This document shows, piece by piece, positions 16,929 to 24,900 of a DNA stretch of 37,230 nt. Origin of the DNA: Deltaproteobacteria bacterium. GTDB lineage: Bacteria; Myxococcota_A; UBA9160; UBA4427. Positions within the stretch are counted from its first letter, which is position 1; each line of letters opens with the position of its first letter. The stretch is from NCBI GenBank assembly GCA_029261855.1, contig JAJDAN010000041.1, positions 1 through 37,230 of the forward strand, in the 5' to 3' direction. The translations under genes were made by a program, and so were the position numbers. The notes under the pieces are model-generated. The model saw only the letters and a list, made by a program, of their open reading frames with translations, searched no databases and was not told where the DNA came from.

Positions 16929-17073
16929 TCGCAGGGAATTCGGCGGCTGGGGCCGCGAGAACAGGCCGGTTTGGAGGCACTCGCCGCGTCGAAAGACAAT
17001 TTCCCTGTACTTTCCCTAGAGACGAGTTCGCGACAGACTCCACCCACCGCCATCTAGTCTGCTGGTGTGGAGA
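16929..17073 (+). repeat. transposon-derived repeat, copy C
   Basis: The core at 17001-17073 begins with TTCCCTGTACTTTCCCT, lacks about 20 bases containing the CAGGGAA half present in A and B, and continues with GACGAGTTCGC, CACCCACCGCCATCTAGTCT and GTGTGGAGA. Upstream, CAGGGAAT and a GGCCGCG segment resemble the corresponding part of copy A. The repeat directly follows the transposase remnant, so it is most simply the right-hand non-coding end of that element. The HAF/PEP-CTERM gene begins 35 bases after it. Confidence 0.65.
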
Positions 17074-17108
17074 ATTTCCTCCGCGCCCACGGGCGCTCGG
17101 ACTGCTCG

Positions 17109-18929
17109 ATGCTGCGCTTTCTCACTCTCGTGACGTTGCTGTGCTGGGTCGCTGGCTCGGCGATGGCTTCGGAGGGCTTTCCGTCGCCCGCCCGCCTCCC
17201 TTCTGGCCTGGCATTCGACGGGAGCCGTCTGCTGGTCGCGGACCGCTCCCTCTACGAAGTGGATCCGGAGACCGGGGCCGAGCTGGCCCGCGTCGTGCTG
17301 TATCGCGCGGACGGAACGACGGTCTTGTCCGTCGGCAACGTCGCTTACGATGCGCCAGCAAACCGGCTCTTCGGCTGCAGCGGGCTCGATCTGATCGAGT
17401 TCGATCGCTCGACCTGGGCGGTGGTTCAGGAGATCGTGCTCCCGTTTCGGTGTGGTGGCTTGGCCTGGGACGGCACGAGTCTCATCGTCGGCGACTCCGA
17501 CTCGAAGACCGTCGTTCGAATGAGTCGATCCGGCGATGTTCTCGAGACCGTCGAGATCGACTTCCGCCTGGGCTCCCTTGCATGGGACGCGAGGCTGCAG
17601 CGGTTCTATGCGACGGCCTCGTCCGATGATCTGATTCACGTCCTGGCGAGCGACCTGACCGAGATCCTCACCTACGAGGGACCGCACGAGGAGGTGCGGG
17701 GGGGAGCCGGAATCGCGATCGTGGGGACGCGGTTGTTCGTCTCCTATGGGATCGAGCCCGACCTGCCCGACCCGGGCGTGATCGCGATCGTCCCCGGTGT
17801 CTGCGGAGACGGGCAGCTCACGCCGGGCGAGCAGTGCGACCCCGGTCTGCCCGCGGTGAGTGACTGCTGCACCGGTTCCTGCCGATATGCAGGGTCACTG
17901 CGCTTCCTGGACGAGCTGTACCTGGCGGACGCCCTCGACGTCTCGGGCGATGGAACGACGCTGGCTGGAACGATCCCACACGGCGATATCGACGTCGCCT
18001 TCTACTGGCGTGACGCGGACGGCATCACCCGTCTCGAGACGCAGCCTCCTGGGCCGAGCTTCCACGGGGGAATCTCCGAGGATGGCGAGGTGCGAGCCGT
18101 GTCCCTCGGCGTGTCGGGAAGTGGAACCTCCGAGTTCGCGATCTGGGAGGACAGTCGGCTCCTGGTTCCGGATGTGTTGCCGGGTGACTTGTTCGGAATT
18201 GCCGGCGGGATCTCCGGAGACGGCAGGGTGATGGTCGGGTGGAGCGGCGACGCGCGGGTGGGGCAGGAGCGCGCGCGTGCCGTTCGGTGGACGGAGGAGA
18301 CCGGCATCGAACGCCTCGCTGGAGTGGGGTCGGAGTTCAGCTCCGCCCTCGACGTCTCCGCGGATGGCAGCGTCGTCCTCGGGAGGGCTGACTGGGTCCC
18401 GTTCTTGTGGTCCGGCCGTTCCCAGATCGTGCAACTCCCACAGCCGGGCGGCATCGACAAGCTCTCCGCCGACGGATCGACGGCGCTGGTCCTGCTGTCA
18501 GAGGCTGCGACCATTGGCGACGCGGCCCGCTGGACCGGGGGAGCCCCTGCGCCCCTTCCGGTCGTACACGAGGGAGAAACGCCGGATGCAGAAGACCTCT
18601 CCTACGACGGTTCCCGGGTCGTGGGATCCGTCGGCGGCGTCGGGCTTCCGAGGAGCCCGATCTTGTGGGACGGCGATCGGCCGGTGAATCTGCGGAGCTG
18701 CGCCGAGAACGACGGCAACCGCCCACTGAGACCATCTGCCATCTCCGACGATGGCAGCGTGATCGTCGGGAAGGCCCTCGACCTCGGACCCCCGTGGCCG
18801 AGTACGTCGATGCCCTTCATTCTGACGCTCCCCGAGCCGGACGCAATCCTGGCCGGCTCGGCAGTCCTGCTCGCGCTCGGACTCCTGAGGAGGAAGGCTC
18901 CGATCCGCGCGCGCCTCCGCGTGCGCTGA
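17109..18929 (+). CDS. secreted HAF-repeat protein with PEP-CTERM-like sorting tail
   Basis: ATG 17109 gives a 606-residue protein with a signal peptide (LRFLTLVTLLCWVAGSAMA). Domains in order: a propeller-like N-terminal region (residues 20-225, with repeated SGLAFDGSRLLVAD, GGLAWDGTSLIVGD and GSLAWDARLQRFYA); a Myxococcus-type Cys-rich repeat (CGDGQLTPGEQCD, then CCTGSC); and HAF repeats (VSGDGTTLAG, ISGDGRVMVGWSG, VSADGSVVLGR, ISDDGSVIVGK). At the C-terminus are LPEPDAILAG, a hydrophobic helix (SAVLLALGLL) and RRK, matching the PEP-CTERM layout recognised by exosortases. It is likely surface-anchored or released after processing. A GTG at 17067 lies inside repeat copy C and is a poorer start because it would bury the signal peptide. 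Confidence 0.85.
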   Translation: MLRFLTLVTLLCWVAGSAMASEGFPSPARLPSGLAFDGSRLLVADRSLYEVDPETGAELARVVLYRADGTTVLSVGNVAYDAPANRLFGCSGLDLIEFDRSTWAVVQEIVLPFRCGGLAWDGTSLIVGDSDSKTVVRMSRSGDVLETVEIDFRLGSLAWDARLQRFYATASSDDLIHVLASDLTEILTYEGPHEEVRGGAGIAIVGTRLFVSYGIEPDLPDPGVIAIVPGVCGDGQLTPGEQCDPGLPAVSDCCTGSCRYAGSLRFLDELYLADALDVSGDGTTLAGTIPHGDIDVAFYWRDADGITRLETQPPGPSFHGGISEDGEVRAVSLGVSGSGTSEFAIWEDSRLLVPDVLPGDLFGIAGGISGDGRVMVGWSGDARVGQERARAVRWTEETGIERLAGVGSEFSSALDVSADGSVVLGRADWVPFLWSGRSQIVQLPQPGGIDKLSADGSTALVLLSEAATIGDAARWTGGAPAPLPVVHEGETPDAEDLSYDGSRVVGSVGGVGLPRSPILWDGDRPVNLRSCAENDGNRPLRPSAISDDGSVIVGKALDLGPPWPSTSMPFILTLPEPDAILAGSAVLLALGLLRRKAPIRARLRVR

Positions 18930-18934
18930 CACGC

Positions 18935-18986
18935 GCGGAACGAGCAGCCCTTCCGATCACGAGTCCGGATGGACTGCTCGTCCCGC
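18935..18986. terminator. long inverted repeat after the HAF/PEP-CTERM gene
   Basis: Arms of 13 bases (GCGGAACGAGCAG against CTGCTCGTCCCGC, one mismatch) enclose a 26-base loop, beginning 6 bases after the stop of the plus-strand gene. The next gene is convergent and ends at 19047. It is likely a transcription terminator or 3' stabilising structure; there is no clear T-run. Confidence 0.4.
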
Positions 18987-19046
18987 TACGCCCTCGGCCC
19001 TACTCGCTCAGCCTGTTGCCGCGTTGAGTTCGGGTTCAGCCCCGAC

Positions 19047-19421
19047 CTACTTTCTTCGCGTGGGTCGCACCGCCTCGGACATCTCTGTGAGCGCCTTGGA
19101 TAGTTCTCGGCGCTGCTTGCGGAGGAACTTTCCGAGGTCCGATCCGCCGGAAAGCTCGACGTCATTGAGCCGCTTGCGCGCCTCTCGGATCACCCGCGAG
19201 GCCTTTGTGCCGGCCTTGCGCTCGACCTGCTCGATCTCCTTCCGCAGTGGCTTGAGTCTCTTTTCGACCTGCTTGTGGAGATCCGAGATCTCCTTTTCGA
19301 TCCGGTCGCCCAGATCTTTGGCCTTCCTTTTGGCCACCTTCTTTTTCTTCGCCACCTTCTTCTTGATCACCTTCTTCTTGATCGCCTTCTTCTTGACTGC
19401 CTTCTTTTTTCTTGCTGCCAT
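19047..19421 (-). CDS. lysine-rich histone H1-like / coiled-coil protein
   Basis: ATG 19421 was chosen because GGAGGG lies 7 bases upstream; an earlier ATG 5 codons before overlaps that site. The 124-residue product starts with about 35 residues of KKK-rich repeats (RKKKAVKKKAIKKKVIKKK), like the C-terminal tails of bacterial histone H1-like (Hc1/AlgP-type) proteins. A charged, coiled-coil-like helix follows (DRIEKEISDLHKQVEKRL, then LRKEIEQVERKAG). Such proteins bind DNA or other polyanions non-specifically. It is a single gene. The polypurine repeat codons make length variation by slippage plausible. Confidence 0.72.
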   Translation of the reverse strand: MAARKKKAVKKKAIKKKVIKKKVAKKKKVAKRKAKDLGDRIEKEISDLHKQVEKRLKPLRKEIEQVERKAGTKASRVIREARKRLNDVELSGGSDLGKFLRKQRRELSKALTEMSEAVRPTRRK

Positions 19422-19505
19422 GTAGTAACCCTCCATCCTGGTTTCGTAACGCTATCGCCGGACTCAGCGCCGACGATCTGATTCCCTGTGCTGTGCGCTT
19501 GGCCC

Positions 19506-19511
19506 CCTAGG
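19506..19511. repeat. IS481-type target-site duplication, left copy (CCTAGG)
   Basis: CCTAGG directly abuts the left TGTGGG end of the IS and is repeated at the right end. It fits the NCTAGN target preference and 6-bp duplication known for IS481. Confidence 0.8.
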
Positions 19512-20561
19512 TGTGGGTCCCAAAGACGTTGTTTACACCTGAGGGTGCTCTCTGAGGAACAATGGGGTTGTTCGAAGACCTCAACGACCTCAGAGAGGGA
19601 ACCCTCAAGTGCAACTGCATCCTAACGCGAGACTGACTCCTTCGGCGCGGCGTCTGCTGGTCGATCGAGTGGATCAAGAACAGTGGCCGGTAGCTCGAGC
19701 GGCACGGGCAGCCGGTGTAAGCCGGCAGACCGCCCACAAGTGGCTCCGACGGTTCCGGGAGGGCGGCGCGAAGGCGCTTGCCGACCGAAGCTCCCGGCCC
19801 CGGCGGATCCCGGTGCGAACGCCCCAGCGGGCGATCCGCCGCATGGAGCAGCTTCGGCGGCGCCGCAAGGCGGGCTGGGAGATCAGTCAGGAGATCGGGG
19901 TCCCGCTCTCCACCGTCTCCAAGCACCTCAAAGCCATCGGTCTCGGTCGGATCTGGAGGCTCGAGGAGGAGCAGGATCCTCCCCGGCGCTATGAGCACGC
20001 GGCGCCCGGCGACATGTTCCATATCGACGCCAAGAAGCTGGCTCGCATCGACGGCGTCGGCCACCGGATCCACGGCGATCGGAGCCGCAAGAAGCGCGGC
20101 GTGGGCTACGAAGTCGTCTTCGTCTGCGTCGATGACCACACGCGCCTGGCCTACGCCGAGGTGCATCCAGCCGAGAGCGCGAAGTACGCCATTCGCTTCT
20201 TCCGAAACGCGCTTCGGTGGTTCAAACGCCTCGGCATCTCGTGCAAACGGCTGCTGACCGATCGAGCCAAGTGCTACGCCGACTCCCAGGCCTTCCGGAG
20301 CTTCTGTGTCGATCACGACGTCCGACAGTGCTTCACCCGGCCGTACACGCCCCAGACCAACGGCAAGGCAGAGCGCTTCATCCAGACCCTCACCCGCCGT
20401 TGGGCCTACCGCAGGCCCTACCGCAGCTCAGCAATCCGCTCCGCCTCGCTGCCAGCCTGGATCAAGCACTACAATCACCAGCGACCCCACCGGGAGCTCG
20501 GCAAGAGGCCGCCGTTCGCTCGGCTCAGAGAGGCACGTCAACAACGTGCATAGGTCCCACA
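19512..20561 (+). mobile_element. intact IS481-family insertion sequence (1050 bp)
   Basis: The ends are TGT...ACA, with imperfect terminal inverted repeats of about 25 bp: the left reads TGTGGGTCCCAAAGACGTTG and the right, on the opposite strand, TGTGGGACCTATGCACGTTG. About 19 of 25 positions match. One transposase gene fills the element, and its length is close to IS481 itself. CCTAGG is duplicated on both sides, so the insertion is probably recent or at least undisturbed. The target lies at the stop codon of an ABC-permease remnant (20563-20672). Confidence 0.88.
19609..20553 (+). CDS. IS481-family transposase
   Basis: The 314-residue protein starts at GTG 19609, after a GAGAGGGA-type ribosome-binding site. 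It has the family-typical opening HPNARLTPSARRLLVDRV, a helix-turn-helix at about 25-50 (VARAARAAGVSRQTAHKWLR), and an rve catalytic core. Catalytic residues are D140 (FHIDAKKL), D218 (LLTDRAKCY) and E255 (NGKAERFIQTL). The C-terminal YNHQRPHRELGKRPPF motif is also typical. The length is near the usual 315-350 and nothing essential is missing, so it looks functional. Confidence 0.92.
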   Translation: MQLHPNARLTPSARRLLVDRVDQEQWPVARAARAAGVSRQTAHKWLRRFREGGAKALADRSSRPRRIPVRTPQRAIRRMEQLRRRRKAGWEISQEIGVPLSTVSKHLKAIGLGRIWRLEEEQDPPRRYEHAAPGDMFHIDAKKLARIDGVGHRIHGDRSRKKRGVGYEVVFVCVDDHTRLAYAEVHPAESAKYAIRFFRNALRWFKRLGISCKRLLTDRAKCYADSQAFRSFCVDHDVRQCFTRPYTPQTNGKAERFIQTLTRRWAYRRPYRSSAIRSASLPAWIKHYNHQRPHRELGKRPPFARLREARQQRA

Positions 20562-20758
20562 CCTAGGCGAGCGTCTTCTCGAAGCGTCGCGATGCCAGCC
20601 AGAGAGTCACCACACCCATGATCGCCAGTGCCAGCATCTGCGGCCACAGGATCTCTGGGCCGATCCCCTTCAAGAACTAGGTACCAGCCCCCTCCGCCGA
20701 GTAGGAGAAGCAGGGAGGGGACGACAATCCAGATCGCTCGCTTGTCGACGAGATTCAT
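20525..20758 (-). CDS. short membrane-protein ORF, probably truncated
   Basis: ATG 20758 has GGAG 6 bases upstream and gives MNLVDKRAIWIVVPSLLLLL followed by GGGGWYL, a plausible N-terminal membrane helix of a small protein. After about residue 28 the frame runs out of phase through the ABC-permease remnant and then into the right end of the IS481 element, so the last 50 residues are not genuine. I read it as the start of a small membrane protein whose remainder was lost in the deletion that also removed most of the permease. Confidence 0.35.
   Translation of the reverse strand: MNLVDKRAIWIVVPSLLLLLGGGGWYLVLEGDRPRDPVAADAGTGDHGCGDSLAGIATLREDARLGVGPMHVVDVPL
20562..20567. repeat. IS481-type target-site duplication, right copy (CCTAGG)
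   Basis: This is the second copy of CCTAGG, immediately after the right ACA end of the IS. On the minus strand it contains the TAG stop codon of the ABC-permease remnant. Confidence 0.8.
20563..20672 (-). pseudogene. C-terminal remnant of an ABC-2 type transporter permease
   Basis: On the minus strand, FLKGIGPEILWPQMLALAIM, then GVVTLWLASRRFEKTLA and a TAG stop, matches the characteristic C-terminal end of ABC-2 (YhhJ/YbhR-like) permeases: a last membrane helix and the ARRFxKxL tail. Immediately upstream the frame hits a stop, and the sequence belongs to a different small membrane protein. Only about 36 codons remain, so the rest of the permease has been deleted. The IS481 element inserted exactly at its stop codon. 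Recognition is from family memory of the terminal motif. Confidence 0.6.
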
Positions 20759-20832
20759 GAGGTGCTCCGCCTCTATCTAGGCTGGAGGGTCGCACGAACG
20801 CGGGCCGGAGGCCGGTTACCTCCGAGCCCGAT

Positions 20833-21327
20833 TCAGTCCTCGTTGGAGTGTTGCGTCGAACTCACGGCTGCTGGGCTGTTGACATAGGCGCTGGCCGCGC
20901 CGTGTTTGTAGACGAGCTCCCCGCCGCTGTGGCCTACCGAGATCCCGGCCGCGAGGACAGCGAGCGTCGCGAGTGTTCCGGCGGCGCGGCCGACTGCACC
21001 CGGCCGCCCGGGCAGCAGGCCCGCCCCGGTCACGAGCAATCCGATTCCGGCGAGGAGGAGGAAGCGTTCCGCTGCCTCTTCGTGGGCCTCGATGTGGCGT
21101 TCCGCCACGACGCGCTCGACTCGATCCTCCTGCTCTTCGCCGGTTTCGAGCGCGAGCCAGCCGCTGCCGATGAGCAACGCCTGCAGCAGGACGATCAGCG
21201 CCCAGCTCCGGGATGGGAGAAATCCCTTGTGGATCAAGAAGATGCCGAGGATGGCGAGGCCTGGGATCAAGATCGCAAGTGCGATCGGGAGATGAACGAC
21301 GGCGGGGTGTAGGGGATCGGGCATCAT
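20833..21327 (-). CDS. DUF2231-like four-helix membrane protein
   Basis: This is a 164-residue integral membrane protein. ATG 21327 has GGAGGA at 8 bases; a second ATG follows at once. The N-terminal PDPLHPAVVHLPIAL motif is the DUF2231 hallmark, with His residues that may bind haem or metal. Four hydrophobic segments follow (IALAILIPGLAILGIFLI, ALIVLLQALLIGSGWLAL, FLLLAGIGLLVTGAGLL, AAGTLATLAVLAAGISV), and the conserved GHSGGELVYKHGAA comes near the C-terminus. DUF2231 proteins have no firmly known role. The gene is divergent from the LuxR-RND operon with 115 bases between, so it is probably co-regulated with the efflux locus. Confidence 0.8.
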   Translation of the reverse strand: MMPDPLHPAVVHLPIALAILIPGLAILGIFLIHKGFLPSRSWALIVLLQALLIGSGWLALETGEEQEDRVERVVAERHIEAHEEAAERFLLLAGIGLLVTGAGLLPGRPGAVGRAAGTLATLAVLAAGISVGHSGGELVYKHGAASAYVNSPAAVSSTQHSNED

Positions 21328-21442
21328 TGGGACGGTCCTCCGGTCTGGTGTTTGCACAGGTAGTTTGGCTGCAGACGCCCAGATGCCCATCCGCCAGATG
21401 CCGGAGGACGCGTTTACGGGCCGTTGGCGAAAGGAGGGCCCG
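21328..21442. promoter_or_regulatory. divergent promoter region of the efflux locus
   Basis: These 115 bases separate the divergent DUF2231-like gene and the LuxR-type regulator gene. Promoters for both units must lie here or in the adjoining coding ends. I could not identify convincing -35/-10 pairs or an operator by eye. The regulator encoded at 21443 is the natural candidate to act here. Confidence 0.5.
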
Positions 21443-21973
21443 ATGGGTCCGACGGATGCCGGAGTGCGGTTTCGATGGCTGGCGACAGTCTTGCTCGGCG
21501 CGATCGCCACAGGCGGGGTCGTCGACCTCGCCCTGGACCAACCGACCCCACTCTGGAGCTTTCACGTTCTCTTCGAAGTCGGTCTGCTGATCGTCTCTCT
21601 GGCTGCCGTGGCGTACCTGTGGCTCGGCTGGCGAGACGCCAGCGATTCGCTCGAGCGGACCCGCATGGAGCTCGAAGCCAGGGGCGCCGAGCGCGACGCC
21701 TGGCGCTCCCGGGCCGAGAAGATCCTGCGCGGTCTTGGCGAAGAGATCGATACCCAGCTTCGGGACTGGGGCCTCACGCCGGTCGAGCGCGAGACGGCCC
21801 TGCTCCTGCTCAAGGGCTATGGCCACAAGGAGATTGCGACGCTTCAAGGGAAGAGCGAAAGAACCGTTCGCCAGCACGCAGTGGCCGTGTATCGGAAGTC
21901 GGGGCTCTCCGGGCGCGCCGAGCTCTCCGCGTTCTTCCTCGAGGATCTCCTCCTGCCCGGCGGTGAGGAGTAG
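21443..21973 (+). CDS. membrane-anchored LuxR-family transcriptional regulator
   Basis: ATG 21443 follows AAGGAGGG, a strong ribosome-binding site; the frame is open upstream but begins without one. The 176-residue product has two transmembrane helices (FRWLATVLLGAIATGGVVDL at about 10-30 and VGLLIVSLAAVAYLWLGW at about 48-65). A charged coiled-coil linker follows (residues 68-112), then a C-terminal LuxR-type HTH (LTPVERETALLLLKGYGHKE, then SERTVRQHAVAVYRKSGLSG). The effector domain thus faces the cytoplasm while tied to the membrane. It has no receiver domain. The RND permease gene starts 5 bases after its stop, so it likely controls its own efflux operon, perhaps sensing the membrane or a partner protein. 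Confidence 0.85.
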   Translation: MGPTDAGVRFRWLATVLLGAIATGGVVDLALDQPTPLWSFHVLFEVGLLIVSLAAVAYLWLGWRDASDSLERTRMELEARGAERDAWRSRAEKILRGLGEEIDTQLRDWGLTPVERETALLLLKGYGHKEIATLQGKSERTVRQHAVAVYRKSGLSGRAELSAFFLEDLLLPGGEE

Positions 21974-21978
21974 GGAAG

Positions 21979-24900
21979 GTGGCCGAGGCGTCGGAGCCCA
22001 GGAGTCGGTTGCCTTTTCTCACGCGCGTGGTCGACCTGTTCCTGCGCGGACGGCTCCCGCCGATCCTGATCGCCGTTTCGGTGGCGGCGGGTGTCGTCGC
22101 GCTCGTAGCGACTCCGCGCGAGGAAGAGCCCCAGATCGTCGTCCCGATGGCGGACGTACACGTCCTGGCCCCGGGACTTCCCGTACCGGAAGTCGAGCGC
22201 CAGATCGCCACCCGGCTCGAGAAGCTGCTGTTGCAGATCGACGGCGTCGAGCACGTCTACTCGATGTCGCTACCCGGTCGCGCGGTGGTCACCGTGCGCT
22301 TCTACGTCGGCGAGGATCGAGAGGACAGCCTCGTCAAGATCTACAACAAGATCTACTCGAACACGGACCAGATCCCTCCGGCCGTGCGCTCCTGGGTCGT
22401 CAAGCCGATCGAGATCGATGACGTTCCGATCCTGATCGCCACGCTCTGGAGCGAGCGACCGGAATTGATCGATGACTTCGCGCTCCGTCGGATCGCGGAG
22501 GAACTCGAGATCGAGCTGCAGGCCGTCGTCGAAACGAATCGGACAGGAGTCGTGGGCGGCCGGCCGCGTGTGGTGCGTGTGGAGCTCGACCCGGACGCGC
22601 TCGCCGCCCGTCAGACCTCGGCACTGGAGGTCGCCTGGGCGCTCGGTGTCTCCAACGTTCGCCGGTCGGCAGGCGGCTTCGACCGGCGCGACGCCTTCAC
22701 CGTCGTCGAAGCGGGCGACTTCTTCGGCGACGCGGCGGCTGTCAGCCGCACCGTGGTAAACGTCATAGATGGCATCCCCGTCACGCTCGACGCCGTCGCC
22801 GAGGTATTGGACGGCCCGGCGGAGCGCGAAAGCTATAGCTGGATCGGCTTCGGAGCGGGCGAGAGAGGGGTGGAAGGAGAGCGCGGCTCCGAGGTGGAAC
22901 GGTCGGCGTTCTTTCCCGCCGTGCATATCGCCGTCGCGAAGCAGAAGGGCAGCAACGCTGTCTGGGTGGCGGATCGCGTTGAGGCCCGCATCGAAGAGCT
23001 GGTCGGTACCTTGTTACCGGCCGGCGTTCACATGCGCATCACGCGGAACTACGGCGAGACAGCCAACGACAAGGTCAACGAGCTCCTCGAAGCGTTCGCG
23101 GTCGCCATCCTCATCGTGATCGCGCTCATTGCCTACAGCCTCGGCTGGCGCGAGGGACTGGTGGTGGCCGTGGCCGTTCCGATCACCTTCGCGCTGACGC
23201 TGCTGCTGAACTACTGGGCCGGATACACGATCAACCGGGTCACGCTCTTCGCCCTGATTCTGTCACTCGGCCTCGTCGTCGACGACCCGATCGTCGATGT
23301 CGAGAACATCTACCGGCACCTGCGAATGGGCCTCGAGTCTCCACTCGATGCGGTGCGCACAGCCGTGAACGAGGTGCGGCCGCCGATCCTACTCTCGACG
23401 CTGGTGGTCATCGCGTCCTTTCTGCCGTTGGCGTTCATCACCGGAATGATGGGGCCCTACATGCGGCCGATGGCGCTCAACGTTCCGGTAGCCGTCGTGA
23501 TGTCGACGGTCGTGGCGCTGACGATCACGCCCTGGCTGGCGTACCGGGCGCTACGGGCGAACGCAGTCGCCGACGGCATGGCAGCCGGGTCGGCCGTGAA
23601 CGAATCGGGCACCTACCGCTTCTACGAGCGTCTCCTGGGTCGCTTCCTGGACGATCGACGCGCGGCGTGGGCTCTTTTCGGAACGATGGTGGTGCTGTTC
23701 GCAGGGGCTGCGATGCTGGTGGCACTTCGCGCCGTTCCCCTCAAGATGCTTCCCTTCGACAACAAGAACGAGCTGCAGATTCTGGTCGACGCCCCCGAAG
23801 ACTTCAGCCTCGAGCGCACCGACGCGACCGCGCGCCGGCTTGCCGAGGTCCTGCGGAGCGCCCCGGAGGTTCGCGACTTCGAGATCTACACAGGTGTCGC
23901 CTCGCCGATGGACTTCAACGGGATGGTGCGCCACTACTTCTTGCGTCGCGGCGCGAACGTGGCCGAGATCCGGGTGAATCTTTTGCCCAAACGTCGGCGC
24001 GAGATGCAGTCGCACGAGATTGCGCTGAGGCTGCGATCGCAGCTCGAAGAGGTAGCCCGCGCAGCGGGCGCGAAGATCAAGCTCGTCGAGGTGCCGCCCG
24101 GACCGCCCGTGCTCGCGACGCTCACGGCGGTCGTCTCGGGGGCGCCAGATGTTCCTTATGAGCAGATTCGCGAAGGAGCGCGTGCGCTCGAGGCCCGGCT
24201 CGCGCGCGAGCCCGCAGTGCGTGACGTCGATTCCACGGTGGAGGACGACGCCCCCCGGCTCCTGTTCGTTACGGACCAGGAGAAGGCTGCGCTCTCCGGC
24301 GTGGCCGCCGCGGACATCGCCGAGACGATCGAGATCGCCCTGTCCGGCCGCGATGTCACGCAGCTGCACGTTCCAGGCGAGGTGAACCCCCTCGCGATCC
24401 GCCTGCGGCTGCCCCGTGCAACACGCTCCGGCCACGGGCCGTTGCTCGCGCTGTCGGTCAAAGGGCGCCCGGGAATCGTCAAGACTCGGGAGAACGGTGG
24501 CGTGCGCGACGCTCCCATTCCGGTCGTCCGCCTGGGCGAGCTCGGACGCTTCGATGCCGTTGCGGCGGAGAAGGCGATCTACCGCAAGGACCTGCGACGG
24601 GTCGCCTACGTGTACGCCGAGCCGGTGGGGCGCGCGCCCGCCGAGGTCGCTGCCGACGTTGCCGCCGACCTGAGAGGCCTTGGGAAGGAGCCTGCGGCGA
24701 ATCGCGGACTCCGGCCCGTGTCGGAGCGCACCTATCTCAGGAGCGGTGGTGGCATTCCATGGTCGCTCCCGCCGGGAACGCAGGTGGACTGGCTCAGCGA
24801 GGGAGAGCTCGAGATCACCCGTGACGTCTTCCGCGACCTCGGGATCGCCTTCGGCGTCGCACTTCTCGGGATCTACGGGATTTTGATCTACCAGACCGGC

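Noticed and set aside
1144-17073. CRISPR array or integron attC array formed by the three repeats
   Set aside because: The copies are kilobases apart and of different lengths, with no regular spacers and no integron integrase. Transposon ends explain them better.
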